The notes: generated by a model not told the origin, from the sequence alone. A stretch of 64,000 nt of DNA from Diplolepis rosae (GCA_030998225.1 JAPYXD010000680.1:10044001-10108000); one strand, 5' to 3'; counted from the stretch's first letter, positions 33,188 through 44,439 are shown. Program-made: numbers and translations.

Positions 33188-34320
33188 AGAAATACATAAA
33201 TCATATCTAAATTTGCACACAGAATTACAAAAAGGATTTCTTAAGGATGAATGAACTAATTCAGTATTATTATAGATTTTTGAAAATGGATTTAAACACA
33301 AAAAATGTAATATGGTGGGAAATAAAGCCTAGTTTGTTTCACAAGTCCTTGTCTAATTATTTTTTTTCTCTGCATCCGTGTGACATGTAGTTATTTTATC
33401 ATAATTAATTAAATGTGAACTAGATTTTTTCGCAAGATTGAGTTACACATTATGGCTGATGAGCGAATGATAAAATTTTTATTTTTATTACTTTGAATTC
33501 AGAAAAAAAAATTTCGAATCACGCAAACTTTTTTGTTGGCTATACACAAATAATGATTTGATTTATCAAATAATGCACATTACAAAACAATTTGGCTGAG
33601 TTAAACAAACTTTTTATCTTTATTTTTTCTTTGATCTCTATCTTTTTCTTTTATTTTGTCCCCGTTACTTTTGTATTTTTCATTTCAAAATAAATGTGCA
33701 GAACATTATCCCAATTTGCATGGTTTACATTTTCCATAATGGGTTGTGAATCATCACCTTTAAAGCCATAAATTCAATAATGGTATAATTTAAATTCCGG
33801 CACTTCATGAAATAGAAAGAAGGAACTTATTTTTACTGCTCGACAAAAGTGCTATTAGTAGCCACGTCGTTTCCGTACAGTGATGTTTTCCTTGGATGCT
33901 AGGCGAACAAAGATTTAGAGCCCTCGATTTACGTAACAACTCGGGACAGGGGAGAGCCGGGCCAGAGAGCTTTATATTTTTATGGCAGTGAAAGCTGTGC
34001 ATTCTGAGGGTCGCAGCCGTGAGGGCAGCAACACATCCTAGTTTTGCCAGGAGACAGAAAAAGAAACACAATGCCACTGAAGTTTCACTTTTTCCCCACC
34101 CGTACCCGGAAAATCCGGGAAAGTGGCACGTACACCAAAGAGAAAACTAAAAAGTTCTTCTAGTTTTTCTCGAATTATCAGTTCTCTTCTCAACGCCTGA
34201 GTGTTCACTTCCCCAAAGTTTCACACCTCGACAAATCTCAATATTCACTTAATCAAGGCTAATTATTTTTCAACGACAATAATTAAAATTATATTCTTGA
34301 CTTGTATTGACCATTAATTA
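33188..34320. other. Unique DNA with a GC-richer island at 33840-34220
   Basis: A 90-codon minus-strand frame (33805-34077) covers part of the island; it has no recognised motif or splice context. Otherwise AT-rich. Confidence 0.3.
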
Positions 34321-34329
34321 ATAATTGAA

Positions 34330-34930
34330 AATATATGTTGATAGTTGGCTTTGAACCCTCATCAGTGACTTTTTTATCATCTAGAAAAAAGTAGAGAAGT
34401 GATTAAAAATTGCTGCAGCGTGATAGAGTAATCGTGATACATAATTAATTGATTTAAATAATAAAAATATAAGTATGACATTTTTTAATATCAGTTCTTT
34501 GTTGCAGGTTTGACATTTTTTTTCAAATATATAAATTATTATTCTTCATAAGAGAGTGAAAAATGATAAAAATAATTATAACGTGCCATATTTGAAAAAA
34601 TGTCTGCTATTGTATTGACCTAAAAATTGCAGAATTTATATTAATTTCTTGTTGTTTTGGTATATGGTTATTTTATTCATTTAAAAATTATTAATGGTAG
34701 TTATAATAAAAGGTTAAAAAGAAAGGCAAACGTTTCGGTTCCATATGGGGGCCCTCTTCAGTGCCATAAATTAAAAAATTAATTTAAAATTTCTGTAAAA
34801 GATTAAAATATAGGAAATAATTAAAAATCATAAAGCTTAAAAAATCCATTGTATATAAACAAACAAGATAACACGAACAAAACTTAGTAATATGCAATTA
34901 AACCGGTCGGGAAAAATTTTGAAAAGATGT
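34330..34930 (-). repeat. Rep-G fragments, one hammerhead-like core
   Basis: 34355-34366 has CTGATGAG on the minus strand followed by a hairpin but lacks GAAA. 34725-34765 is a better match. 34580-34680 is repeated at 35380-35460 (CATATTTGAAAA.ATGTCTG.TAT..TATTGACC). Confidence 0.5.
34725..34765 (-). ncRNA. Hammerhead-ribozyme-like motif
   Basis: Minus strand: GGCA, CTGAAGA, a stem-loop around GGGCCCCCATATGGAACC, GAAAC, GTT, TGCC. GGCA and TGCC can form stem I across the core, and GTT fits the NUH cleavage triplet directly after a two-base stem III. One core base differs from CTGATGA (A for T), so activity is doubtful. Confidence 0.4.
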
Positions 34931-34949
34931 CCAAAATGATTGTTAAAAG

Positions 34950-35060
34950 CAATAGTATATTGTGCAACCAGGGAAAATAAATGTTTTTCCCGTGTTGCAC
35001 ACGATTTTTTTTCTACTATATGGTAAAATCCACTTTATGACCCGCTAGTAGAAAAAAAAT
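34950..35060. mobile_element. Rep-B copy 4
   Basis: AGTATATTGTGCAACCAGG, TTTTTCCCGTGTTGCACACG and GACCCGCTAGTAGAAAAA in the same order as the copy at 29622. Confidence 0.6.
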
Positions 35061-36315
35061 ATTAATTCCAAACCATTTTTAATTTGAAAACTTTTGTTGA
35101 AGACTTTGTTACCAGAGTCTCACCGATCCAGCTCTTTAGTTTTCCGTCTACATGGAAACTGTTTAAAAATCTTCGCGGGATATTTGCAAGCAAAGCTTTT
35201 CAGAAATATAAATTATTACCATATCTAAATATTTTAGAAATTTTTTTTTTTTGTTAATCGTGACATTAAGTATCACAATTTTAGAAAATATTAAATTTCA
35301 TTAGTTCTAAAAATAGTCAGAACTATGAGAATTCCACTTTATACTGAAAGTATTGCATGTTCCATTTTTCCATCATAACGTGACATATTTGAAAACATGT
35401 CTGTTATTATATTGACCCAAAATTAAAGAATTTGTATTAATTTTTTATTGTTTTACTAACCCTATGCGAAAACAACAAAAAATGAATACAAATTCGATAA
35501 AAATAATGTTTCCAACTTGATTATAATATATTAATGTAATTATTTTGCCTCTTTTGTAATATCAGTCATTAGATAAAATTATTTACCAAGCAAAAGAAAG
35601 ATTTTTTTGCAGATGATGGGAAAATCCGGATAAATTGTGTTCTTTGGAGATTGACCTTAGGCTAATTGAGTGAGCGGATTTTTTCTGTCTACTTTTTCCT
35701 CACGAGGGTTTAACGCGCGATAAGATCTTTAAATCTCTCAATACTCGCGGCTTAATCAAGAAAGCGCGGCTCTCGCGTAAACTGCGTTTATTGCGGTTTC
35801 GTTTCCCTGCCATGCCGCGTACCAGTAACGCCCATTCTTTGAATCATGCACGTGCATCGCTGGATTCAGCTGCCTCGTTCGGTTCACGAATGAGTTATCG
35901 CCCATCGAGCTGCTCTTTCATTTCCAGCTACGCGGTGGCTCTGGTATCGGTCGAGCCGCCGTCAGCAACGTTTTCCCATCCTTGCTTCTTGGACCCTCGT
36001 ATTTCCTCTCTTCCAAATCCCCTCATCCCATCCAACCCCTTCCTGAACCTATATCCTTTTCATCCTCCCTCTAACCCCACACGCACAAAAAAGATTCGTT
36101 AAATTCACAGGAAGTTCGGAACTTATTTGGAAATGGTTACTTTTTAGTAGATTTTACAAAAAGTTCAGTTCGATCAAGAGATTTTCTGCATAGTTCACTT
36201 AGTTTCAAGTAAAATCTACAAAATATAATTAAATTCGAGTTTACTGAATTTTACTGGGAAATATGTAAAACGTAGAGAAAATTTGTGGATTTGAGGAGAT
36301 TTCATCGTGACTACA
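35061..36315. other. AT-rich DNA, Rep-G fragment, and GC-richer island at 35640-36100
   Basis: 35375-35460 repeats 34580-34680. The island has many CpGs and a 103-codon frame (35791-36102) that reads like translated low-complexity sequence. It may be regulatory or an untranslated exon. Confidence 0.35.
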
Positions 36316-36318
36316 CTG

Positions 36319-36569
36319 CATGGAAAAAAATAGTTTAGTAAAGTTTATAGAACTGTTTAAGAGTTGGGAATACAGGCATTTACGGAACAGAGTTCTGCAA
36401 AATTTATAGAACTTTTCAATATAAAATGCAGAACATACACGAAAAATTATTGTAAGTTCTATATTAATTATGAAAAGTTCTATAAATTTTGTAGAACTTT
36501 GTTCCGTGAATGCCTGTATCCCAAATTCTTGAATAGTTCTATTAACTTTATTGAACTTTTTTTTCCGTG
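36319..36569. mobile_element. CAYGG-type MITE, 251 bp, TG target duplication
   Basis: CATGGAAAAAAATAGTT at the left, AACTTTTTTTTCCGTG at the right, TG on both flanks (36317-36318, 36570-36571). The arms pair over most of the length (GAATACAGGCATTTACGGAACA with its complement). Both strand ORFs here are palindrome artefacts. Confidence 0.8.
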
Positions 36570-36590
36570 TGTTAGAAATTTCTGTGTTAA

Positions 36591-37095
36591 GGTAGTTCAT
36601 CTACGAAAATTAGACTTCAGGGAACAATAGATAATTTTGCTCTCAGGAATAGAAATATTATTATTGAAGGGCTAATTTCAATGATAGGAGATTATTTTCC
36701 ATGAAAAAAATTTTAAATGCAGAAAAATAATGTATTTAACAATTTTTTATTTTTGCCGAACTTTTCCCCTTATTGCTTCATACCAAATTTTACAAAATGA
36801 TGCGATTCTAATAAATCACGAATCATTTTTTCAAGAAGAAGAATCTTCATAACTTTACCGTTCCCAATTTTTCGAAATAAATTCTTTGATGGATGAAACC
36901 ATTAAAAATCAATTTTCCGAAACAAAATTCTTATAAATAAATTGCTGAATTTGGTAATAATTTATTCATTTTAGAAAATTGGAAACAATTAAGTTCTAGA
37001 GGATCTTTTTCCTGACAAAAATGATCCGTAATTTTTTGGAATCATATCATTTTTTAAAATTTGGTATGAAGCAATAAAAAAATTACGGGTAAAAA
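36591..37095. mobile_element. Rep-T1 relative, right end lost
   Basis: TTAA (36587-36590) is followed by GGTAGTTCATCTACGAAAATTAGAC, matching the foldback at 1495. The palindrome runs through its centre near 36930 (TTTTACAAAATGATGCGATT / AATCATATCATTTTTTAAAA) but is cut near 37095 before the right terminus. Confidence 0.7.
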
Positions 37096-39235
37096 TAAAA
37101 TTTGAATTTTAATACACATGTGTATGTATTTTAATAATATTTTTTAATTTTAATATATTTTTATTGAGAAGTTATTAGATTCAATATGAATGTATATTAA
37201 TTTTTCATAATATACAAATTTATTAATTTTAATTTATCACTTGTATATTAGTCTTTTAAAATGAATAAAATTGTTAACAGTGTAGGAAGCCCTTGAAAAA
37301 TTTGATTAAATATCACTTTAAAAACTGTTTGAGCTGTTATTTATTACATATTTCAAGAGAAGAATGTTCATTTCATTAGAGAAAATATTTAAAATGTAAT
37401 AAATTTTTTATCTAATAATAATTACTGCAGGCCAGAGTTGATTGCACTTTATCCAAGTTGAACATGTCTAGAGAAGTCCACCATCTTAGATTTTTTAATA
37501 AATCTTTCGTTTTCTAGCTGATAATCAGAAATGTTGAAAAATTAAATAAGTTTTATAAACAAATAATTGTAGTTAGAAAATAAGAGATTAATTTAAAAAA
37601 TTATGACAATGGAGTATATTAAAATTATTCAAAGAAGAAAATGAACTATTATTCCTTAATATCCTATCATTCTTAAAGAGTAAACTTTATAAAAACTGCA
37701 TTGAATCTAGACCTACAATACTTAATACTGAAAAATACATTTTTTTATATTTTTAAATTATTCCCGCTAAAGATTTTTCTCTGATATTATGTATTGAATA
37801 ACAGCACTAGAATTTTTTAAGGTGGTAATTAATTGAGTTTTCCAAAGGTTTCCTAGCTACAGTCGAACCTCCTTAACTGAACTTCTTATAAAATCTATGA
37901 AAAAGTAATTCTGTAAAAATAAGTACTAAACTTGCTGTAAATCGTACTAATTTTTTTTCTGCGTGCGCCACACTCTTCGATTCTCATTCCTTCTGTTCCT
38001 TTTCTAGTTTTTCTTTTCTTTCCATTATCTTTTATCTCTACTTTCATTTTTCTCTCTTCAACTTGAATCCTCATCCCTGAGAGTCCTTGATCAGACGTTC
38101 AAGCGTTTAATATTATGGAGGGTGCGCAAAGCAGCTGTGCCTTTCTCGTGATTACTGCTCGATTCCCGCTTTTTTGTTGTTCTGTGTTACATCATAAAAT
38201 GAAAGAAAGAAATCAATTTTGTGTAGAAATTATTTTCAATATTTTGATAAATCTATTTTTTATGTGAAAAGTGCAAGTAGAAAACTTCCATAATGGCAAC
38301 ATTTTCAAAACAGGTTTTGGGCTAATTTTTACTATCAAATCCTAACTTATATCCTTGTGAAAAGATCAGGTCAAATTTGAATCGGAAGTGGGTGAAATAA
38401 AATGTAGGAGAAAAACCTTGTGAAGGCCAAACTTTGAGATTGCTTTTAAAGACGTTTTTGAATTCTTGACCCCTTGGCCCATAATAACGTGTGTGACTCG
38501 TGATAACTCTGTTAGAAATTTTAATTATATTTGATAAAATTCTTATAAAGTCTAATTGTGTTTTTGTGTCAAATTGAGTTTTTCTATCAAATATATACAA
38601 AAGCCTGAAAATCATATTAAAATGTTTTTATGCTCACTAAAATAGAAAATACATATTTTTGTTACATTATTTCTGTGAAACTGACTGTATTTTTTCAGCT
38701 TTTCTTAAGATTCAGTAGAGCTTTGCGAGGACAAAGAATGTTTTTTTGTTTTTTATTTAAAATAAAGTGTACATAAAATTATAAAGTTTTTTGTCTCTCC
38801 TGCATAATTTTTCAGGCTGATTTTTATGCAAAATAACATAAAAAAATCTACGTATGCTAAAAAGACTCAAGTAATTGCTGAGATATAAATTGAACTTGAG
38901 CAATTTATACACATTGTTTTGAAAATGAGTAACTCTCACTTTCTTAATTTTAATCAGTAGATTTTCACTAATCTCAATCAGTGATTCAAGTTATTAGCAC
39001 ATTATTTCCAAAATCCATCATTTTTCCATCTTGAAACTTTTAAAATCAAAAGAAAAGTATTTTGTACCATTTAATTCCGATTGGAATCAACAAGAGTTTT
39101 ACTTTATATGATCGGTATTGGAAAATAAATAATTAATTTTTTGTTTTCATTCAGATTTATTTCAATTTGCCTAAACAATGTTGAACGATTTATCTCCTGA
39201 ACTGAAATTCCTTTATTTCCCAAACAAACATTAAT
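37096..39235. other. AT-rich DNA, no gene recognised
   Basis: A short GC-balanced patch lies at 37970-38170. The 97-codon minus-strand frame at 38322-38615 has no recognisable features. I see nothing else. Confidence 0.4.
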
Positions 39236-39239
39236 TTTA

Positions 39240-39477
39240 CTGCGAAACATAATAGCTGTTTATATTAAAAAAACAGTTTGTTTGTATCAAACAAACATAT
39301 CTTTGATACACAGCCAAAGAAAAAGTTTGTTATAATCAAATCAGAATAAAAAATCAATGTTTTTTAAATTCAAACAAATTTTATTCAACTTAAACTAATC
39401 GTTTTAAATTCAGAGAAAACCATTTTTTTTATTAAAAAAACTTCGTATGATTCAAACAAATTGTTCTATCAGTGTAG
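39240..39477. repeat. CACTG-type remnant
   Basis: TTTGTTTGTATCAAACAAAC and TTGATACACAGCCAAAG words, with a right end TCAGTG at about 39470-39475. The left end is eroded. Confidence 0.45.
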
Positions 39478-39519
39478 AATTTTTTAAATCTTAGAAACTT
39501 CCTGTAATAAATCCATAAG

Positions 39520-40030
39520 CTACGCCACTGCTCCCGCATCTGGAATTTCATCGTCGGTACCCACCATTCCAGAGAGAACATTCAGAGACAAATGCGGGTC
39601 TCTCATTGCAAAAAAGACCATGTCACAGTTATAGGAAAGCTTCACATAATATTTACACTATCTTCTCCATTTAAATCTTTTACTTGAACGAAGAGCTTCA
39701 ATAATCAAAGACGACGAGTTGATCACCATGTTTTGATATCATGATTTCTGAACTTGGAGTGTTAATATTATTAATGTTCTGCAACCGTTGGCAGAATGCC
39801 AATAGGTATCAAGCCAACGTTCAGTGACCAACCATATCGAACGACATTCATCCACTAACTAATAACCTTTAAAACCACACGAAGTAGTTACTCTTCTCAT
39901 TCCCATTGGTGCAAAGATGACATTCGATATAAGGAATCTTCACCCAAAGAAGAAAGTAGCTAAAAGTGCCATTTTAAATGACCAGCTTGCACTCTCAAAG
40001 GCGAAATAATTTAATTTTTATTTCATTTTT
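39520..40030. other. GC-balanced unique DNA, no gene recognised
   Basis: Moderate GC, stops in all frames. No repeat ends. Possibly a conserved non-coding stretch. Confidence 0.3.
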
Positions 40031-40033
40031 TGA

Positions 40034-40548
40034 CCCGTGTGGAAAAATTTCATGGCAGTCTATTGTCTGATCTGGCTCAGGTCTGTCAATGTCCAGACCG
40101 GCTAGTATGGAAGTTCTGGTCTGGCTCAGATCTGGCGCTGGTCAGTATTCCATGACAAAAAAGTTGGTATATGTGGCGAACAAAATTTTTTTTTACAAGT
40201 TACGAAAAATTCATAGGTTAGTAACAAGTTTTTAGAAGCATTCATTAAGCGACCGGAAACAAGTATCTCCTTTTTGAAAATATTGCTACTACTTACTTTT
40301 TGATTTCAAAAATAGCGAAGATTAAGTTGTGACTTTATTAACTGACCACCAATTAGTGACTAACCAGACGCGAATTAGTGGCTGACTAGCCGCTGACTAG
40401 TGTCTGACCAGACGCTGACTAGCGGCTGATCGTACAAAAACGTTACAGTTCTGGCCAGCCCCAGACCAGGTCTATAGTCAGCGCCAGAACTGGAAACCAG
40501 ACAGTCTGGTCTGGCGCTGGCCAGCGCCATGAAATTTTTCCAGACGGG
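40034..40548. mobile_element. GC-rich TIR element built from CTGGTCTGGC words, 515 bp
   Basis: CCCGTGTGGAAAAATTTCATGGC at the left and the mirror of CCCGTCTGGAAAAATTTCATGGC at the right: 22 of 23 bases pair. The subterminal regions repeat GGTCTGGC, GCTGGTCAG and GCTGACTAG in both orientations; the middle is AT-rich. The target duplication is unclear (GA on both sides is possible). Unrelated to the other families here. Confidence 0.75.
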
Positions 40549-41228
40549 GATTGTTGAATAGTGAATAGTATAATTCAACTTGCAAAAATAAAATGGCCAT
40601 TTAAAATATCACTTTTAGCTGTTTTATTTTTTGCCTCTCAGCGATTAGAGGTTAATCATCACTTTCACAATTTAGAAGCTTCTCCGAACAAGAATATCAA
40701 TTTTTATTGTTCTCTATTGTATAATATATAAACTTGAATTGGCTCAAATTGTTTGTTTCTTAAACTATATTTTTTCCACGTGTCTCTACTTTTAATCAAA
40801 TATCTTGAATCAAACTTTAAAGGAAGTGGCTTGATGTCCAGTGTCCAATAGGGGAGCAGACGACATTTCCAATAGTTTATACTATTTCCATGTATCTTTT
40901 TCCTGACAGTCTTGAATCCTCCCAACATCAGTTTCCACCAAGGAATTTCTAATATTCCCCTCCAAGGACTGACGGCTTGGCAATTTCCTCCCTGGAAAAC
41001 TTTGTGGATCGTTCTCGAGGGAGCGCCCCTGGTGAGGGGATGAGTCTTCTAAGGTTGTCCGAAATAACCTTTGATCTGATATTTGAGTTCAAACCTAAAA
41101 GGGCGAATCTGTTCGGTTGATATTAGGTCACAATCTCATTATAATTTGTGATTGTAATAAAACCTTTGGTGTCAAAATTAATAATGACTAGTTTTTCTAA
41201 TCTGTAGATTTCTTGAAAAATAGAATTC
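40549..41228. other. Unique DNA, no gene recognised
   Basis: Part (40780-41040) is GC-balanced. The 74-codon minus frame has no motif. Confidence 0.35.
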
Positions 41229-41230
41229 TA

Positions 41231-41418
41231 CACTGAGAAAGAAATGCTATTGAATCAATAGCATTTCTTTCCAAAAGCATGTGTACTATTAATTCATAAA
41301 AATATACTACAAGAACCAATAAATATGTTACTAATTCTATAACATATTGATTTGAATCCGTGATATACATGCTTTTGGAAAGAAATGTTTTTGATTCAAT
41401 AGCATTTTTTTCTCAGTA
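41231..41418. mobile_element. CACTG MITE with TTGAATCAATAGC palindromes, 188 bp
   Basis: CACTGAGAAAGAAATGCTATTGAATC at the left is mirrored at the right (GATTCAATAGCATTTTTTTCTCAGTA; the last base has changed from G to A). TA flanks both ends (41229-41230, 41419-41420). Confidence 0.8.
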
Positions 41419-41420
41419 TA

Positions 41421-42536
41421 AAGCAATCTCAAAACATTGTGTTTTTTATTTTTAGGATTACGTATTTTCTTTGGCGGGAAATTTAAAAATTACAATTCAG
41501 AGAAAAGTACCTAATTAAAGATCAATTCTATGTTATTATTTTTTAAGAAAAATATTTATGTATTAAATTATTAAATTATGTGACAATTTATTTGCATAAT
41601 TCTTTTTTAAAGAAAAATAACCAGTAACTCGTGTGAGGTTATTATTTTGTTAAAACAGAACTATACAAATAGATTTTTGAATAATTTTTTTATACAAAAT
41701 TCTATTTTGCAATTGGATTGAATTTTTTAATGCCGCATTGGTATTTTCTTGATATATTTTCGTTTTTTTCTATCATGAACAAAAAAATTGGAGGTTTGAA
41801 TGTCGCGCATTTGATAAATGAAGAATTGTTACTACTCTGAGAGAACTGCATTTTCAATTTTCCATAACTTTTTTTCAATTCGCAGAAAAATGCGTCTTTT
41901 TAAGAATTTTTCATCACAAACTTATAAAACATCAGTATAACTTGTACTAAACGTTTCTCCGTGTACAGAAATTACTCAAAATACCCATGTAGCAGTTTTT
42001 TGAAATTTTGATTCTTGCATTTTTTACAGCTCATAAAATCACGAAAAACACATTAAAACAATCGATTTGCGGAAAAAAGACCGCCATTTTATAAATAATC
42101 AAAATTTTAACAAAATCCTACGTGGGTACCTCGACCATTTAACAGCAAATAAAAAGATTTTTTTCTTCCGTATTATAGACAATAAATAAATAAAATAACA
42201 ATAAATATTAGGCTTCAAATTATACTTTTGGTAACATTATTTAGTAAAATAGAAAAGTGACCCTTCAAAATAACGTATAATTCATTAAAAAATTTTAAGT
42301 AGTTCTTCCGAAAAAAATATTCCTGAAAAAGCGCCTGAAGTACCGCTGGCACGCAGGTTTAATAAAACTTTATTAATTGCTAATTTCTATATTTTTTGTC
42401 AAAAAAAAAAAAAATAATAATTTTTCAAAATTTGACAAATGGTAGAGAAGATAAAAATGCACGTTGATAGACATCTCTTGGTTTGTGAAACAAAAAAAAG
42501 TTCAATTTTAATAAACTTTATCCAGGAAAATTTGTT
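41421..42536. other. AT-rich DNA; Rep-F fragment at 42425-42510
   Basis: The fragment reads AATGGTAGAGAAGATAAAAATGCACG and TTGATAGACATCTCTTGG as in the Rep-F interior at 15200 and 60390. Nothing else is recognised. Confidence 0.4.
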
Positions 42537-42564
42537 CACTCTAAATCTGCACTGTTAGAAATGT

Positions 42565-42720
42565 TTGCAATTTTAGTATACAGGGGTATATTAAATTTCC
42601 TATATGTTTACTAAATTTACAGGTATACTAAATTTTTTAAGTGTATACTAAGTTTCTTTTACGTATATGAATTTCGTAGTTTCTGTATACTAAAATTCAT
42701 ATATCTGTATACGAAATTCA
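42565..42720. repeat. GTATACTAAATTT array, left
   Basis: About eight degenerate units of GTATACTAAATTT, mixed orientation, between the TIR and the gene. Confidence 0.7.
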
Positions 42721-42752
42721 TCTGCGCAAGCGCGTTTCGAGTTACGCGGATC

Positions 42753-43420
42753 ATGCAACATGCAGACTCGTATGCCGATGTATTTGAGGTTAACTACGTT
42801 GTTGGATCGACATTTGATGCCGCGCAAAAGTTCGGATTGTTTGGATCTGCGTTTTTCTTTTCAAAAGGTAGGTTTAATTTATTTACTTGTTTACAAATGT
42901 AAATTTACGTATCCCAGAATTTCGAAGCTTTATAAGTGTAATGTGAAAAAAGTAAAATAAAAATTCCAGAAGTAGTTAGACATTTTAGGTTACATTAACC
43001 CGCGAAAAAAGTTGCCCAAGTAACACAAGATCATCTATTAGACGTCTAAAACATTTTTTTGGGGAAAACGGGAGAGTTCTAGAAGACGTTCCGATTTTCT
43101 GCTGAAAGTGCTATTACTATTTTTTTAGATCGCGTACTCATTAGAGTTCAAGATGTTATGGAAGGAATTCAAGTTGCTTTCGCATCGTACTACGTGTTTG
43201 GATATTCATACGTTGCGGAATTGCCAAAATCTTTAAAGTTCATTCAAAGGTAATAATTTAATGATTCATTCAATATACATATAGCTTTTACGTGTCTTTG
43301 AAGTACATATTTACAAAACGAAATTATTTCTTCAGGTTCATATTTGACATTAACCCTCTGTCTCCAGGCGACAAAAGAGTGAAGGGCGCTAAAAGGATCA
43401 TTATCTTTGATAATTATTAA
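42753..43420 (+). CDS. Three-exon gene, 106-aa protein of unknown function
   Basis: Exons 42753-42867, 43129-43249 and 43336-43420 join in frame without a stop. Intron 1 (261 nt) is AAAAG|GTAGGT…TTTTTTTAG; intron 2 (86 nt) is CAAAG|GTAATA…TTTCTTCAG, so both are GT-AG with good pyrimidine tracts. The phases are 1 and 2. The protein starts MQHADSYADVFEVNYVVG and passes through KFGLFGSAFFFSK, DRVLIRVQDVMEG, IQVAFASYYVFGYSY, LPKSLKFIQR and FDINPLSPGDKRVKG, and ends IIIFDNY. There is no signal peptide or clear membrane helix. The run YYVF…P..L.FIQR….NP..G.K recalls, from memory only, the C-terminal tail of uncharacterised multi-copy proteins in animal genomes. The start is chosen as the first ATG in a CpG-containing patch; the frame stays open upstream, so a longer 5' exon is possible. 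Its position inside a TIR unit suggests captured cargo. Confidence 0.68.
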
Positions 43421-43428
43421 TAATTCTT

Positions 43429-43434
43429 AATAAA
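43429..43434 (+). promoter_or_regulatory. Poly(A) signal AATAAA
   Basis: It lies 8 bases after the stop codon of the three-exon gene. AATAAA is frequent by chance in AT-rich DNA, but its position supports the gene model. Confidence 0.4.
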
Positions 43435-43669
43435 GTGATACTCTGTACTTCAACTGTATTTATTTTACAATATACCCTATTGAATAATAATTGTAAAACA
43501 AAACATTACAAATCGCTATATACTTTATTTTTAATAGTAACATTTATATCCTTTCGGACAAAGTTTAGAAAAAAAGATATAACTTCAAATCGATAAGGAA
43601 AACAATTAAATACAAATTTTAATTTATATTAATTATTTTCCTTATACTTTGAGTTTTACTGGTTCTCTA

Positions 43670-44150
43670 GCATTAGTACACACATATTAAAATTAGTATA
43701 CCCATACAGTAAAATTACTATATGTGTGTACTAAATTTCATGTACACGTATACACTGAGAAAACAGTTTTGTCAAAGCAACAAAAATATTTTGTTAGTAT
43801 TTAGCTAACGAAATTCTTTTGTTGTGCCAACAAAAAATTTTGCTATATCAATCAAATTTTGTTACTCAAACAAAATGTTTTGTTGTGACAACAAAATATT
43901 TTGTCAGGACAACAAAAAAAGTTTTGTTGGATAAATTTTTTTCTCAGTGTACTAAATTTAGTGCACGCGTATTCTTAATTTCATATACATGTATACTAAA
44001 TTCAGTATACGCATATACTAAATTTCATATACGCGTATAATAAATTTAGTACACGCATATACTAAATTTAGTATACGCCGGTAAACTATATTTAATTTCA
44101 TGTTGTGCATTCATGCTTCCATTACATGTATACTAAATATAGTACAGATT
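43670..44150. repeat. GTATACTAAATTT array, right
   Basis: More than a dozen units such as GTATACTAAATTCAG, ATACGCGTATAATAAATTTAG and TACACGCATATACTAAATTT, interrupted at 43753-43949. The mirror-image relation to the left array makes the two flanks of the gene partly complementary. Confidence 0.75.
43753..43949. mobile_element. CACTG MITE with TTTTGTTGT words, 197 bp, TA target duplication
   Basis: CACTGAGAAAACAGTTTTG at the left and TTTTTTTCTCAGTG at the right. Removing it and one TA restores GTATACTAAATTT of the host array, so the 2-bp duplication is directly visible. The interior repeats CAACAAAA / TTTTGTTG. Confidence 0.85.
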
Positions 44151-44439
44151 TTTCTCACAGTGTGAATCAGTCAAATTTTCACAGATTTAATCAGTGATTT
44201 GCCTTTTCACTGATTCACCAATGAAAAAATATATTTCACTGTTAAATCAGTTAATTTTTACTGAATCAATCAGTGGAATTTGACTGATTTACAGTAACCG
44301 CTTTTTAGCCATTTGAATCAGTGAAATTTCACTGATAATCAGTTGATTTTGACTGATTCATACTTAGAGTTCATCAACAAAACCAAAAGTCATCTATCTA
44401 ATTAAAATTTTATCTTCTATTCCATTTCATAAATTTTAA

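Larger units (their letters stand above)
42550..44162. mobile_element. Gene-bearing CACTG element, 1613 bp, TG target duplication
   Basis: The left end CACTGTTAGAAATG and right end TTTTTCTCACAGTG are inverted repeats over the terminal dozen bases. TG (42548-42549 and 44163-44164) is duplicated relative to the intact Rep-D site AAATCTGAATCAG. Both subterminal regions (42565-42720 and 43670-44150) are arrays of GTATACTAAATTT variants. The centre holds the three-exon gene at 42753-43420. A smaller CACTG MITE has inserted into the right array. No transposase is recognised, so the unit looks non-autonomous with captured cargo, unless the small protein is its own. Confidence 0.78.
42537..44370. mobile_element. 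Rep-D copy 1, split by a 1.6-kb insertion
   Basis: CACTCTAAATCTG (42537-42549) is the left tip. The remainder, TGAATCAGTCAAATTTTCAC to ACTGATTCATACTTAGAG (44163-44370), lies beyond the insertion. The intact copy at 57959 reads straight through this junction. Confidence 0.8.

Noticed and set aside
33460..33480. CTGATGAG on the + strand as a hammerhead core
   Set aside because: It is followed by CGAATGATAAAA with no stem II hairpin and no GAAA box.
34355..34366. CTGATGAG on the minus strand
   Set aside because: A hairpin follows but GAAA is missing; at best a dead Rep-G fragment.
42597..42606. ACAG|GTATAC as a ratchet site
   Set aside because: It is part of the GTATACTAAATTT array, where such words arise by repetition.
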